The translations under genes and the position numbers were made by a program. The notes beneath the pieces are model-generated. The model had not been told where the DNA came from and made no database searches. It saw only the letters and a list, made by a program, of their open reading frames with translations. A DNA stretch of 64,000 bases from Nymphaea colorata (lineage: Eukaryota > Streptophyta > Magnoliopsida > Nymphaeales > Nymphaeaceae), in contig NC_045138.2 of assembly GCF_008831285.2 (NCBI RefSeq), positions 4,196,143 through 4,260,142 on the forward strand, in the 5' to 3' direction. This document shows positions 47,885-59,071 of this stretch, in pieces. Each line of letters opens with the position of its first letter. Positions within the stretch are counted from its first letter, which is position 1.

Positions 47885-50800
47885 AATTAACTATTGACAA
47901 ATACATATTTTGCATTGTTGGCAATCAATATAGGAGATTAATATAATGACATATATTTAAAACATGATATTGCTCAGTCATTGGATTTTATGATTTATCA
48001 ATAAGTTTTAATTGTTTTATTTTAGATAAAATCATCTTGAGAGTCCAACCGAATATCAATTAATCAACAACCGCTCTCTTAATCTCTCATTCGTATATTA
48101 GAATAGTCTTAGTATCATTTTTTTCAAAAGAAAACAAGGAGGGCCTGTGCACCTCCCTTCTTTTTCTCTCCGCGTTAGGTAAGATTATTGAATCCGGTCC
48201 ATTTTCAAGTCTGCCCACAAGTGCTGCTCGATCTAATATGAGCAGTATCGGGTCATACCCAAGTCATTGACTGGCCTAACTAAAGCAACATATGGATTTG
48301 ATATAGATTGCATAAATAACCGAACCGCCTTAAATCAGTTGACTATGGAATAATTAATTAGAATATATTCGCGATTGAAAAGAGCTAATCCAATCGGATT
48401 CAGATCTGAATCCAGTTTTACTTGAATACCCAATGAATAATTTGGATCTTAGCTTCATTTATTAATATGGACCTCCGAATTTCAATATTCAAATCTATAT
48501 GTGTCGTTGGAATTCCATTCCAAATGTACAAAAATTGCAATGCCAAGTCCATTAAGAAGGTGTAACAGCAGTTATGTCATTCCATCATTTGCAGGTGGAA
48601 TGAGCAAAAAAGTTACTTTGCTGCATTTCATCTGCGATGTTAAAATACAACCTGCTCTTAATACTCAAATTGAATATCTTGCAGTTTTAAGAGGATCGAG
48701 TAAAATATAGTGACACATTTCATATATTTAAAATTAAAATTGAAATTTAAATAAGCTTGGGCATTGCGTCAGATAAATCTAGTTGTTAATATTTAGGTAC
48801 TTGCGCGGCCAGTCTGCCTTTAACGCTTTGTTTGGATGGAGGGAAAAAAAATGAAAGGGACATGTAAAAAAAAAATGAAAAGAAATAAGTGATTATAAAA
48901 CTTGTTTGGATAGAAATGAAAGTTGAAAAAATCATATTTGGAAAGAAAATGATAAATATTATATTACTTTACAATAATGCCACTAATATTCAATTATAGA
49001 AGTGTACATGGAACACAATGAACAACGACAACCCACTGTCCAATGGTGGCGATGGGGACTTGGGCGATGGTCGATATGGCCTGAACGAAAAATATTACCA
49101 TCAAAGTCTTGAACAGTGGTGGAAAGAGAGAGAAAGATAGAGTCGGTGCTTATGGGAGTCTTAACCGGGGAGAGAGAGCCATGCAATGTCAAGGATATAC
49201 ACGGTACGAATAGCTTTTTTTTTCTTCTCAATCTTTTCAATTTTAGAGAATTAGATTCATATTAAAGCATTATTTTCATTCCCTTCTTTTACAACCAAAC
49301 AACATTTTTATTTATTTTTAATTAATTAACCAAACAAGGATTGATTGTTCAATATTTCCCAAGGCCCAGCCCAGATGCCTGATTTTTGGTGCCCAGTATG
49401 GTAAACCACTAAAATACAATTAATTTACATTAAAAAAGAAAACTTGTCGTAAAAACAAAATTGAAAATGAAAAAACCTAAAAAAAAACTATACGAGAAGT
49501 TTTTTAGTAAATTACCAAAATGTTATTCTTCCTTTAATATACAACAATGTAACTTTCCCTCTTGCCTAACAAATCTCAAATCTTGTCAAGCCACGTGTCT
49601 CAAGAGTGACATGTGACAACCATGCTCGAGATTCAGACCTGTCTCTCGGGGCACGTGATGGTTTCGTTCGTCCTTTTTTTTTATATAATGCCACATAAAA
49701 ACATACGTCAATAAGATTTTTTTTTTTTTTTAAATTAGAAAATGAGATCATTGTTGGGTACTTCACGAGTAGCCTTCAAACCTTAAAGCTTAAACAAATC
49801 TCTCTTTCCGTTTTATATATTCACTTGGAAGGCAAGAACATGCAGAGCAGGTAATGGAGAAGATCTATCAGGTACATGTTTGACTTGAAACGGAAACCTT
49901 TGTTCCTTCCAACGCGCACAACAGCGGCACCAAACGCGTCTCCGCATGTGCAGCAATAGCATTCAAACGGCGATCGGATGGTACATATCTCTTGTGTGCA
50001 TGTGTATTTTATTTCAAAGAAACTTGTATAAGGAAACCCATAATAAGGCCACCTTGCGTGATGATGTGATTGACAGAATTTTTGTCCTCTTAAAATAATA
50101 TATATGAAAAGTTCTTCGATCATCCTTACAGGGCCACGGAAAGGGAGGCTTCAGGCTATTGTTTCTTTTTGATGTTCGAAAAAAAAAAATACACTTATAT
50201 TATTGAAAAATTTTAATTTGGTATATGTAAACATTTTGAAAAGTATAATTTTGGAAATACTATTTAACCTGTCTAGCTTCGCCCTTAGCAATAAGTGGAG
50301 ATACTAGCAAAGGCGGAGTTATGATTTTTTTAAGGGCGGGCTAAACGGTTCGTGAGTCAGGCCAAAAAGAACGACAGGTCGGGACAAACTAAAAAAATTT
50401 AATTTTTTCAATATAATTTTTTTTTGTTGATGAAGGCCATCTGATTCAATAATTAATTGAAAAGTTGAAGTCAGTCAGGGTCCTATACTCACTCTCTCAT
50501 TGAACATGCCGTGCATGTGGTGGACTTTATGCAGCTTACTGATGGGCCGGACAGAGTGTTTGCGGGTTTAATCACTCTGAGACATTTCAATTTCAGCAGC
50601 TACTTTGATACATGGGAAGAGATCACGCTGTGGCTTTCAGTCACTGGAGATCCCACATTAAACGCATGCCTGTTAACCCTCGCGAAGCTAAAGAATTAAA
50701 CTAAAACTAAAACTAGTAGAGCAATTCCTTGTTTATTTGCTCTTTCATCCTCTCTCTCTCTCCCTAAAACTCTGGCTCCATCTAGTTTTCTCTGCTGTCG

Positions 50801-53090
50801 ATTTAGATCGAGAGAAAGAGATTGTGAGTGTGTGTGTGTGGGGGAGGGGGAGAGAGAGATAGAGAGAGAGCCGATAAAATGAGCATTCATAGCAAAATTT
50901 TGAGACAATAAGCCATTTAAGTATATGAACAAACCGCAAAAACAAGAATAAAAGACAAATATACAAGACAATCGCACAGTGAAACGAAAATAAAAAGAGA
51001 TGGAAAGAGAGTGGCTAGATGGCATAGCACAGTCACCCCACTGCAAACGAAAGACGACACCGTATCCAAAAATCAAAATGCACATCCTCCTTTACCAGAG
51101 AGAGAGATGAAAGAAAACAACAGACCGACAATCACAATAGCCGCAAGAAGCATTAACGTTGACATTGATTTATTGGAGTCGGTGTTCAAATTCTCTCTCT
51201 CCCACTCTCTACATCTATTGTTTATTTATATTTTTGATTCCATATATTGATCATTTTGAACTAAAATAGAACTATTTCTGGAATATTCACAGTGTATAAT
51301 ATCATACACTATGTATAATATCATAACTCTTAATAGTCACACATACGTCTACATGATTGGAGTTGTCAAAACATTTAATAATTTAATAAGGAGAAAAATA
51401 AAGAGAGTGTGAAACCATAATTCTCAAGTTTAGCTAACTTCCAACGCCAACCAAGTGGATATGAAAGTGAAGGGCCCACCTGCATGGATGGCCACCTAAC
51501 TTAGGTGGTTGGATATGCATGAAATCCCGAACCCAAGTTTGGGTAGGGTGCAATTGTCTCAAGTCTGGTCAAGCCCAACAAATCCGTAGTTCTTAGTTCA
51601 GCGAACTTGACTACCCAACGACTTTTTTTTTTTTTTCTCTTTACAAGTCTTTGTAATTTGTACGTTGAGAGATAAGGGGTTGGGTGGAGGCTTCGGCCTT
51701 TTATCAAGTAAATTGGATTTAACATTTGGGGATCTTTGCCCTTTGTGTCTAATTTAGATCTAAATTTCATGAATGCAAAATTTTAAAATATTTGCTTCAA
51801 GTTCACCAAGCGACTAGGGTTTACTCGAGCAAGTTATAGTGCAGTCTTTCATTGTTAATCCAATTGCAAAATCAGCAAGTTTGAGTGCATTATAAGAATT
51901 TTTAGTGCACATTTAACATAAAAAAATTAAGATAAAATGCTTGTTTGGGACCGGGTAAAGATCAAATATAAGATATAATATAATGTTTAATACAACAAAA
52001 AAACCCTAACTGTGCCAACCTAGAAAGAACCATTATATTTACTCGTATTATTTCTATGTGATTAAATACCAATGAAGTCCAGTGTTTGACTAAAGTTGAC
52101 ATGATTAAGCAGCAACATAAGGCTGTCGAACTCTAGAATTGAGGGAGTGAGAGAAAGAAAAAAAAAAACTTCATTTACATAGATCTAAGAGGTCATTTGA
52201 ACACAAAAAACCAAGTCATCATCATCATTGAGATGGTGTTTGATGGTTTAGAATTTTGATTAAAGAATTAAAATTTCAGGAACATAGTTCATCCTCAAAC
52301 TGAGATAGAATCAAAATTCCAAGGTTCAGTTTTCAAATTCTGGAAAAAAAATAACTTATTTTGTTTAATAATCTAATTTATTAGAATTTGAGCATTTGTA
52401 ATTGTAACATTTTATGATCCTTAGGTATATCAAAAACCCTCTAGGTGTCTTGACACCTGATTGAAGACCTAGTTGAGTGTCAAACCGATTTTTTTGTCTG
52501 CCGCACAGGAAAAATCATGTGCATCGATTGAAAATCGTACGGGGAAGGGAAGTTTAACGCGCCGTATGGTGAGTGCATCAAATGCCAAAATATTTCCCTC
52601 GCAAAATTTGTACGAACACGGAGAATTTAACTCGCAAAGAAGTCCAACGTCTAAGAGGTCGGACTTTTTACTGCAGAGAATTTAACCAATTCGCTGCCTC
52701 TCCTCTGTCACTCTCTCCTTCCTCTTCTCTCACTCTCTCCTTCCTCTCCTCTCTCGCTCTCTCTTTCCTCTTCTCTCTCGCTACCTCTCCTCTCTCGCTC
52801 TCTCCCGCTGCCTCTCCTCTCTCGCTCTGTCGTTCCCCTCCTTTATCACTGCCTCTCTTTTCTCACTCTTTTGTTCCTCTCCTCTCTCGCTCTCTCGTTA
52901 CCATGCAAAAAACTACTATATGCACTAAACACAGTTAATTTTACATTGTAAAAAACTTCCCTCAATCAAACAAGGCCTCAAATTGAGAGAAGGTAAAATT
53001 TCATCATGTATTTTTTTCAGCATTCTTTTTCATGATAATTTTGCCACGTTAAATTATTCATTGCCCAAACAGGGCCTTAAAGAAAAAATT

Positions 53091-53292
53091 GTGTTTGGGT
53101 GACACCAAAACTAGGTTTGTGAGAGATTAAATGTCCCTAAAACATGGATATGACAAAACCTGGTTTTGTATAAAGGAGTAAAAAACTTGAACACTCCACC
53201 AAGTAAATTTTTAAAATTCATTAAAAAACTTGGTTTTCATAAAACTATGTTTTTAAAAATTTGGATTATAAAAGGGTGTCATCCAAACGCCC
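53091..53292. mobile_element. MITE-like element with GTTTGGRTGACACC inverted ends
   Basis: The left end is GTGTTTGGGTGACACC and the right end, reversed, is GCGTTTGGATGACACC, one mismatch in the 14-bp core. It is about 200 bp, AT-rich and non-coding inside, and related to 25961-26253 by its end sequence. No target duplication was identified. Confidence 0.65.
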
Positions 53293-54877
53293 CCCCTTTC
53301 TTTTTTTTTTTTTAATTAAAAGAAAAGCGGGTTTTAGAAGGTCATTTTTTTATCATTTGTGTATTTTGTACTGGCTTAACAGAATGTTACCAGTAGCTAG
53401 TAAGGTCATTTTTCTTCCCAAAATGATGAGAAAAGAAAAAGGAAAGGATTTTTTTTCCCATTTTGTTATTATATTTTTAAAAATATTATAAAAAGGTGTG
53501 TAACATTTGAGCAGATAACAAATCATTTCCCTTATTCTAAAAGTTATTAACAAACATGCACTCAACTTTTGAAGATTTTTTTTTTTAAAAACTGCATTCC
53601 TTGTTCAAAGAATGTTAATATAAAACAACAAAAATGCCTTCCCTAAAGAAAAAAAATATTATGTTGTTCAAGAGAATGGCCCTTTAAAAGATGTATTTTG
53701 ACATGTTAGATCAAAAGGTAATGTTCTTACTGGTAAGTGGCGCTTTGAGAAATTTTGTCTTATGATTTATGATTTATTATTTTATATATATTATGTTTGG
53801 CCATAGCAAGAAGCTGAAGATAATTTGCACAAACAAATTGTTGACGTTTTGTATTTTTTTTACTATGGGTAACAATTTAATTAGTTTAAATCATTCACAT
53901 ATATCGCTAACGGGTTTTAAACAGCGGGCATTTCCTGAGGTACTTTCGGGCAAAGCTGAAAATCTTGGAAAAAATTGGCAATAAACAAATCCAAAATATG
54001 ATGAAAAAAAAATGAAAAAAATACAAAAATAACATGAAAAAAAATGATAAAAAAACGATTGTTTAGTAATGATATACATGAAGACAATAATAAAACTTAA
54101 GTTTTAAACTTTAAAGCAAAAACTAGGCAGACAAAACGTGATAAAGTTGCAGAAATTTCTTTTGGAGTTTTTTTTTTTGTTTGGTTGTAATAAACGAGAA
54201 AAAGACGAGCTTCATTTTATGTTTTCATCGAGCCTTTTTCAAAAAAGTTGGATTTTATGTGATAATGGCTTGAACAAGACCTCAAGTGATGCAAATACTT
54301 GTTGTTGTCTATTTTCTTGTCATGCTTAATACTTGGCAAATTTACTATCATAATCTTATTTTCGAATATTTGTTTTATAGATACAAATAAAAATCACAAC
54401 ATAATGTTTTTTTGAATCAATTACTCTTTCAGATTGGACTAACAATTATCTGTTCTAATCATTTTTGCAATTTGATTTTTTTTTTCAGTCTATCTACAAG
54501 AGATCGAAAGAGAGATGCGAAACCGGAAAAAAATGTAGTTTGTGGAATTTATTTTTTGAAATTAAGAAATTATTGTTTGTACAAGCCATCAATACCGATT
54601 TTTAAAAGTGGATTATAACCATCCAATTATTTTGTTAGCTAATTTTATTTCGTGGTAATTATTTATTAGGAAATAAAAAATATACCTGGCTTTATTTCAT
54701 GTACCCCATAAAATAAGTAGCCAAAGAATGAAAACATTCAAAATTATGAAGACCTGCAATTTACCTTGACCATCATAAAAAGCATGACTACACACATATA
54801 TTATTTAATATTAATATTCAAAGGAATAAAACAATTAATTGTTAATTAAATGAGACATAAATTTACATATTAGTTTG

Positions 54878-54880
<3 letters not shown>

Positions 54881-54965
<85 letters not shown>
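54881..54965. repeat. Compound (TA)n-(GA)n microsatellite
   Basis: (TA)n runs to 54922, then (GA)n to 54965. It lies about 75 bp before the E2F-like sites of the MET1 gene and may sit within its promoter. Confidence 0.95.
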
Positions 54966-54967
<2 letters not shown>

Positions 54968-55040
54968 AACCAAAATTCAAAAAGGCGCGGCACTTCGTTA
55001 GCGGGGAAGAGGCGGAGTTTTTAAATCCGGAAATTTCGGC

Positions 55041-55056
55041 TCCCGCTGGCGGGAAA
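55041..55056. promoter_or_regulatory. Paired E2F-type sites upstream of MET1
   Basis: TCCCGC and GCGGGA face each other with a 2-bp gap (55041-55054). The right half reads GGCGGGAAA, which on the minus strand is TTTCCCGCC, the classic E2F/DP site. Family knowledge: plant MET1 is under RBR/E2F control. The site lies about 200 bp before the start codon. It is an inference until binding is shown. Confidence 0.65.
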
Positions 55057-55061
55057 CGCGA

Positions 55062-55072
55062 CCCAACGGTCA
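55062..55072 (+). promoter_or_regulatory. MSA element (M-phase specific activator) upstream of MET1
   Basis: CCCAACGGTCA fits the MSA consensus YCYAACGGYYA at all positions. MSA elements bind MYB3R factors and give G2/M expression. It lies 6 bp after the E2F-type pair. Confidence 0.55.
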
Positions 55073-55098
55073 CACACAGAAAGAGAGAGAGCTCTGTC

Positions 55099-55182
55099 AT
55101 GAACTCGATCGTCTCTCTTTACTGTTCTTCCTTTCCGTGCTTCTTCCCGTTCTCGATTTCTTCCGTCCGATCTCGAGTCTAG
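55099..55182 (+). CDS. Possible upstream ORF in the MET1 leader (27 codons)
   Basis: An ATG at 55099 opens 27 codons (MNSIVSLYCSSFPCFF...) that end at TAG 55180-55182, 73 bp before the main start. It is out of frame with the main frame (offset 157 bp). If transcription starts before 55099, it would be translated first and lower output of the main frame. The transcript start is not known. Confidence 0.35.
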   Translation: MNSIVSLYCSSFPCFFPFSISSVRSRV

Positions 55183-55255
55183 GGCTTCCGACGGAGCCCT
55201 AGTTCGGATTTATCCCCAAATCCGTTCTGGGGAGGTTGAATCGATCGACGGAAAG

Positions 55256-58200
55256 ATGGGATCGGCGACGGCGATCGATTTGAGCCTCACGAAAGTGGAT
55301 AAAACTACCAAATCCGGCAGCTGCGGTCGCCAGAGTTCTACGCGTTCAGGTAAAGCCCTTACTCAGTTTCTTTGCTCGCAGCAGCCTCGCTTCTTCCTTT
55401 GGATTTTGTTTCATCGTTCGTGCGTGTTTTGTTAGTCGCTTTCTTAGGGTTTTTTGTGCGTTTTGCTTTTATTGTTTATGCAATGGGGCGGAGAACAGGA
55501 GGGAAGAAGAAGTCCTCGAAGACGTCGCGGATTTCTGGCAGTAAGCGGACGTCTGAGGCGGCTTCGTTGGAGACGGTTCTTCCCCGGAAGACGCCTAGCC
55601 GGGCCGCGGCCATCGCTTCGCTGCAGAACCTCAAGGAGAAATCCATCCGGTTGCCGGAGAAGCCCGACCTTATCGTCGCCAAGACGGACCGGGTAGTTGA
55701 GGATGAAGTTACTGCCTTAAGGTTGACGGTTGATGGACCTGAGGATGATTCCGGCCTTCCCCAGAGGGGCCTATTTGATTTCATCATCCATGACGAGGAT
55801 GGAGTTGCTCAGCCATTGGAGATGCTCGAAGTGCAGGATCTCTTCGTTTCTAGTCTCGTCCTCCCACAAGGCAAGGGGTCTGCCGATCGATCTTTGGGGG
55901 TCATGTGCGAGGGTTTTGGGCGGATAGAGATGTGGTCAATATCTGGATTTGAGACGGGATCACCAACCGTCTGGGTCGGCACCGAGGTTGCTGAGTACTC
56001 ATGCCTCAAGCCGGCAGGCCTTTACAAGAGGAATTTCGACTTGTTCTTTGACAAGGCCTTGCTGTGTGTTGAAGTGTTCAAGAAGCTCTCGAAGTCATTT
56101 GGAGGAGATCCAAGTATAGGGTTGGAGGAATTGATTGCCGGCACCATCCGGTCGTTGACGGTGAACAAGAGTTTCTCTGGTGGGAACCCAACAAGGGAGT
56201 TCATCGTTTCCCAGGGGGAGTTTGTGTTCAATCAATTAGCGGGACTCGACGAAGATGAGTCTATGATTATGGCAACTATCCAAAATGGCCGTTTCTCAGA
56301 GATGCCTGCATTGATTGCATTGCGAGACGAGTGCAGGCAACTTGGATTTTCGTCATTTAGACCTGCAGGGAGCATAAAAATTAGTGAAAATTCCACTGGT
56401 GGTTCAGTTGATGAGGAGATGGACGAGAGTGAGAAAATGGCTAGGTTACTGCATGAAGAGGAGCTATGGAAGGCGATGAGGCACAAAAATGTGAAATGTC
56501 GTGGTCGTTCTAGAAAGAACGAGTACTATATAAAGATCAACGAATCTGAGATAGCTGCGGATTATCCACTGCCTGCATTTTACAAAGCGTCCGCGGACGA
56601 GACTGATGAGTATCTGTTCTTTGAGGATGATGTTTACATGTTCACTCCTGATATGCTCCCTCGGCGGACTTTACATGATTGGGCTCTTTACAATTCCGAC
56701 TCAAGATTGGTTCCACTGGAGGTTTTGCCCATGCAGCAAGGAACTGAATCTGATGTGCTTATTTTTGGCTCTGGTTACATGCTAGATGATGATGGAAATG
56801 GGTTCTGTGACTATGAAGGAAGTGGTACTGGAGGATCAGATGCAGGTAGCGTGAAGGGGATTCCCGTTTATCTCAGTGCTATCAAGGAATGGATGATTGA
56901 ATTTGGTGGGTCAATGCTATTTGTATCAATCAGGACCGATGGTGCATGGTATCGACTAGGGAAGCCATCAAAGCAGTACGCTCCATGGTTCCAACCTGTT
57001 GTCAAGATTGCCAGGGTTGCCATCTCCATTATCAAAATGCTAAAGAATGAAAGCCGGGTATCCCGCCTTTCCTTTTCTGATGTTGTCAAGAAAGTTGCTG
57101 AGTTGGACAAGTCTGATCCTGCTTTCGTTTTAAGCAGTCCACAAGCAGTCGAGAGATTCGTGGTTGTGCATGGACAAGTAATCCTTCAACAATTTGCTGA
57201 ATTTCCTGATGAGACGATTAGAAAAAGTGCATTCATCAATGGTCTCTTGACAAAGATGGAGCAGATGCGCCACACCAAGCTGGCGATGAAGAAGGTGACA
57301 TTGAAGAGGGAAGCTAATCAGAATCCTGTTGCTGGGTTGAAGCTGGACAGCGTCAGACGGAAGACAATGCAGGCAACTACGACAAAGTTGATCAATCGGA
57401 TTTGGGGTGAATATTATTCAAATTACATGCCTGAGGAGGACGCCCAGAAAGGTGCAGCAGTGGATGAAGCGAAGCCAGGGGAGGAGGAGGAAATGGAAGA
57501 AAACGAGGATGATGAGGATGAAGAGGAGATAGCTGATCTGGCGCCAAAAGCATGTCTGAAGCCTTCTCCTTCATTAAAGTCATCAAGAACCAAGTCCAGA
57601 GCTAGTTTGGCCGAGTGGAAGGGAGTCTCAGTTGGAAATCTGAAATCCGGCGAATCACTTTATCGTGAGGCAATCGTTCGTGGGATTGCCATTGCTGCTG
57701 GTGGTGCTCTGCTGGGGGGAATTGATGACAGGTTGCTTATAGTGTTTATTGAGTACATGTTTGAGAAAGCCAATGGCTTGAAGATGATACATGGCAGGCT
57801 TCTGCAGAGAGGCTCTGAAACTGTGCTTGGTAATGCAGCAAATGGAAGAGAGCTGTTCTTGACAAATGAATGTGTAGACATAGAACTTGAAGATGTGAAG
57901 GAGACAGTAGTGGTGGAACTTCGACGAAGACCTTGGGGGCATGAACACCGAAGGGAGAATGCTGATGCAGATAGACTTGACAGGTTGAGAGCAGAAGAGA
58001 GAGAAAAGAAGGGCTTGCCTACAGAATATTACTGCAGGAGCCTCTATGCACCAGATAGAGGTGCTTTCTTCTGTGTGCCTTATGATACAATGGGATTAGG
58101 GAATGGTTCTTGCTATGCTTGCAGTTTCAGAGAGGCTTGTGTTGAAGACTTCAGCATACTTGCTGGAAAGTCAGGTTTTCTTCACAAGGGAGTGCGATAC

Positions 58201-59039
58201 TCAGTCAATGATTTTCTGTATGTAAATCCACAAGAATTTTCAGCAGAGGCAGAGTTGGACCAGGAGAAGTTTAAGGCAGGTAGGAATGTTGGTCTGAGAG
58301 CATATGTGGTTTGCCAGTTCTTGGGGATAGAAGTCTGCAGTGGGTCGAAGCATGCCGATGCAAAGTCTACAAAGATCAAAGTTCGGAGATTTTTCAGGCC
58401 AGAAGATGTTGGGCAGGAGAAAGCATATGTTGCAGATATCAGAGAAGTATGATCTATGGACTATACTTTCTTATTTGGCTTGTGACTTACATGAGAGTGT
58501 TCTTGGTTGTCAAAACCACCGATGTCTGTGCAACTGGTCAATTTGTAGGAGACTGGGCTTGGGCCTGAAAGATGCCTGGGCCTAGTTGGGCAACTATTTC
58601 ACCCACTAGATCCCAACTGGTCATTGACGGATAGTTGATTGTTTGGGCCCACCACAATTTACATTTGATTATTTTTTTTTTGCAAATTTTTATTTGCCAT
58701 TTCATTGGGTAGAATAACTTTTAGTAAGACTTGCCATACTTTTTTTTGTCTTGTTTTTTGGAATGGATTCTCTCTCTCTCTCCCTTTCTCCATATGTATG
58801 TATGTATGCTGTGTGTATGCATATTATCCAAAGCCAGCCAGCTCACATGAGGACCATGCGATCCATTGTGATGGACATTTAAAAAAAATGAGAAAAAGGT
58901 GATGCCTAATGGATATTTTCAACACCTTTTTTCAATCTTGTTTTTTCTTCTAGTCCATCCTAATAGTTTGGATGACCCTTATGAGGAGCTGGGTGACCTT
59001 GGTTAGTTGAGTCACCATTCACTCTCTCTCCCCCTCTCT

Positions 59040-59071
<32 letters not shown>

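Larger units (their letters stand above)
41506..54880. other. Long intergenic stretch between the divergent PMT and MET1 genes
   Basis: I recognise no gene in these 13 kb. It contains a MITE with perfect 8-bp duplications (42771-42964), an inverted pair of TCGAG-rich repeats (44089-44480 and 47525-47884), a MITE-like element at 53091-53292, a possible diverged one at about 48826-49345 (ends TTTGTTTGGATGG / TTAACCAAACAAGG), CT-rich low-complexity DNA (52700-52900) and AT microsatellites. A 111-codon minus frame at 44602-44937 and a 62-codon plus frame at 50511-50699 have no recognisable domain. 46920-47200 is unusually GC-rich for this stretch but no gene is evident. Confidence 0.5.

Noticed and set aside
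50511-50699. 62-codon plus-strand frame with balanced composition
   Set aside because: No recognisable motif, no splice partner and no promoter signal beyond chance.
52573-52938. 121-codon frame rich in Ser and Leu
   Set aside because: It is the translation of a CT-rich low-complexity tract.
57655-57948. Minus-strand frame inside MET1 exon 2
   Set aside because: It is antisense to the BAH1 region, which is conserved on the plus strand.
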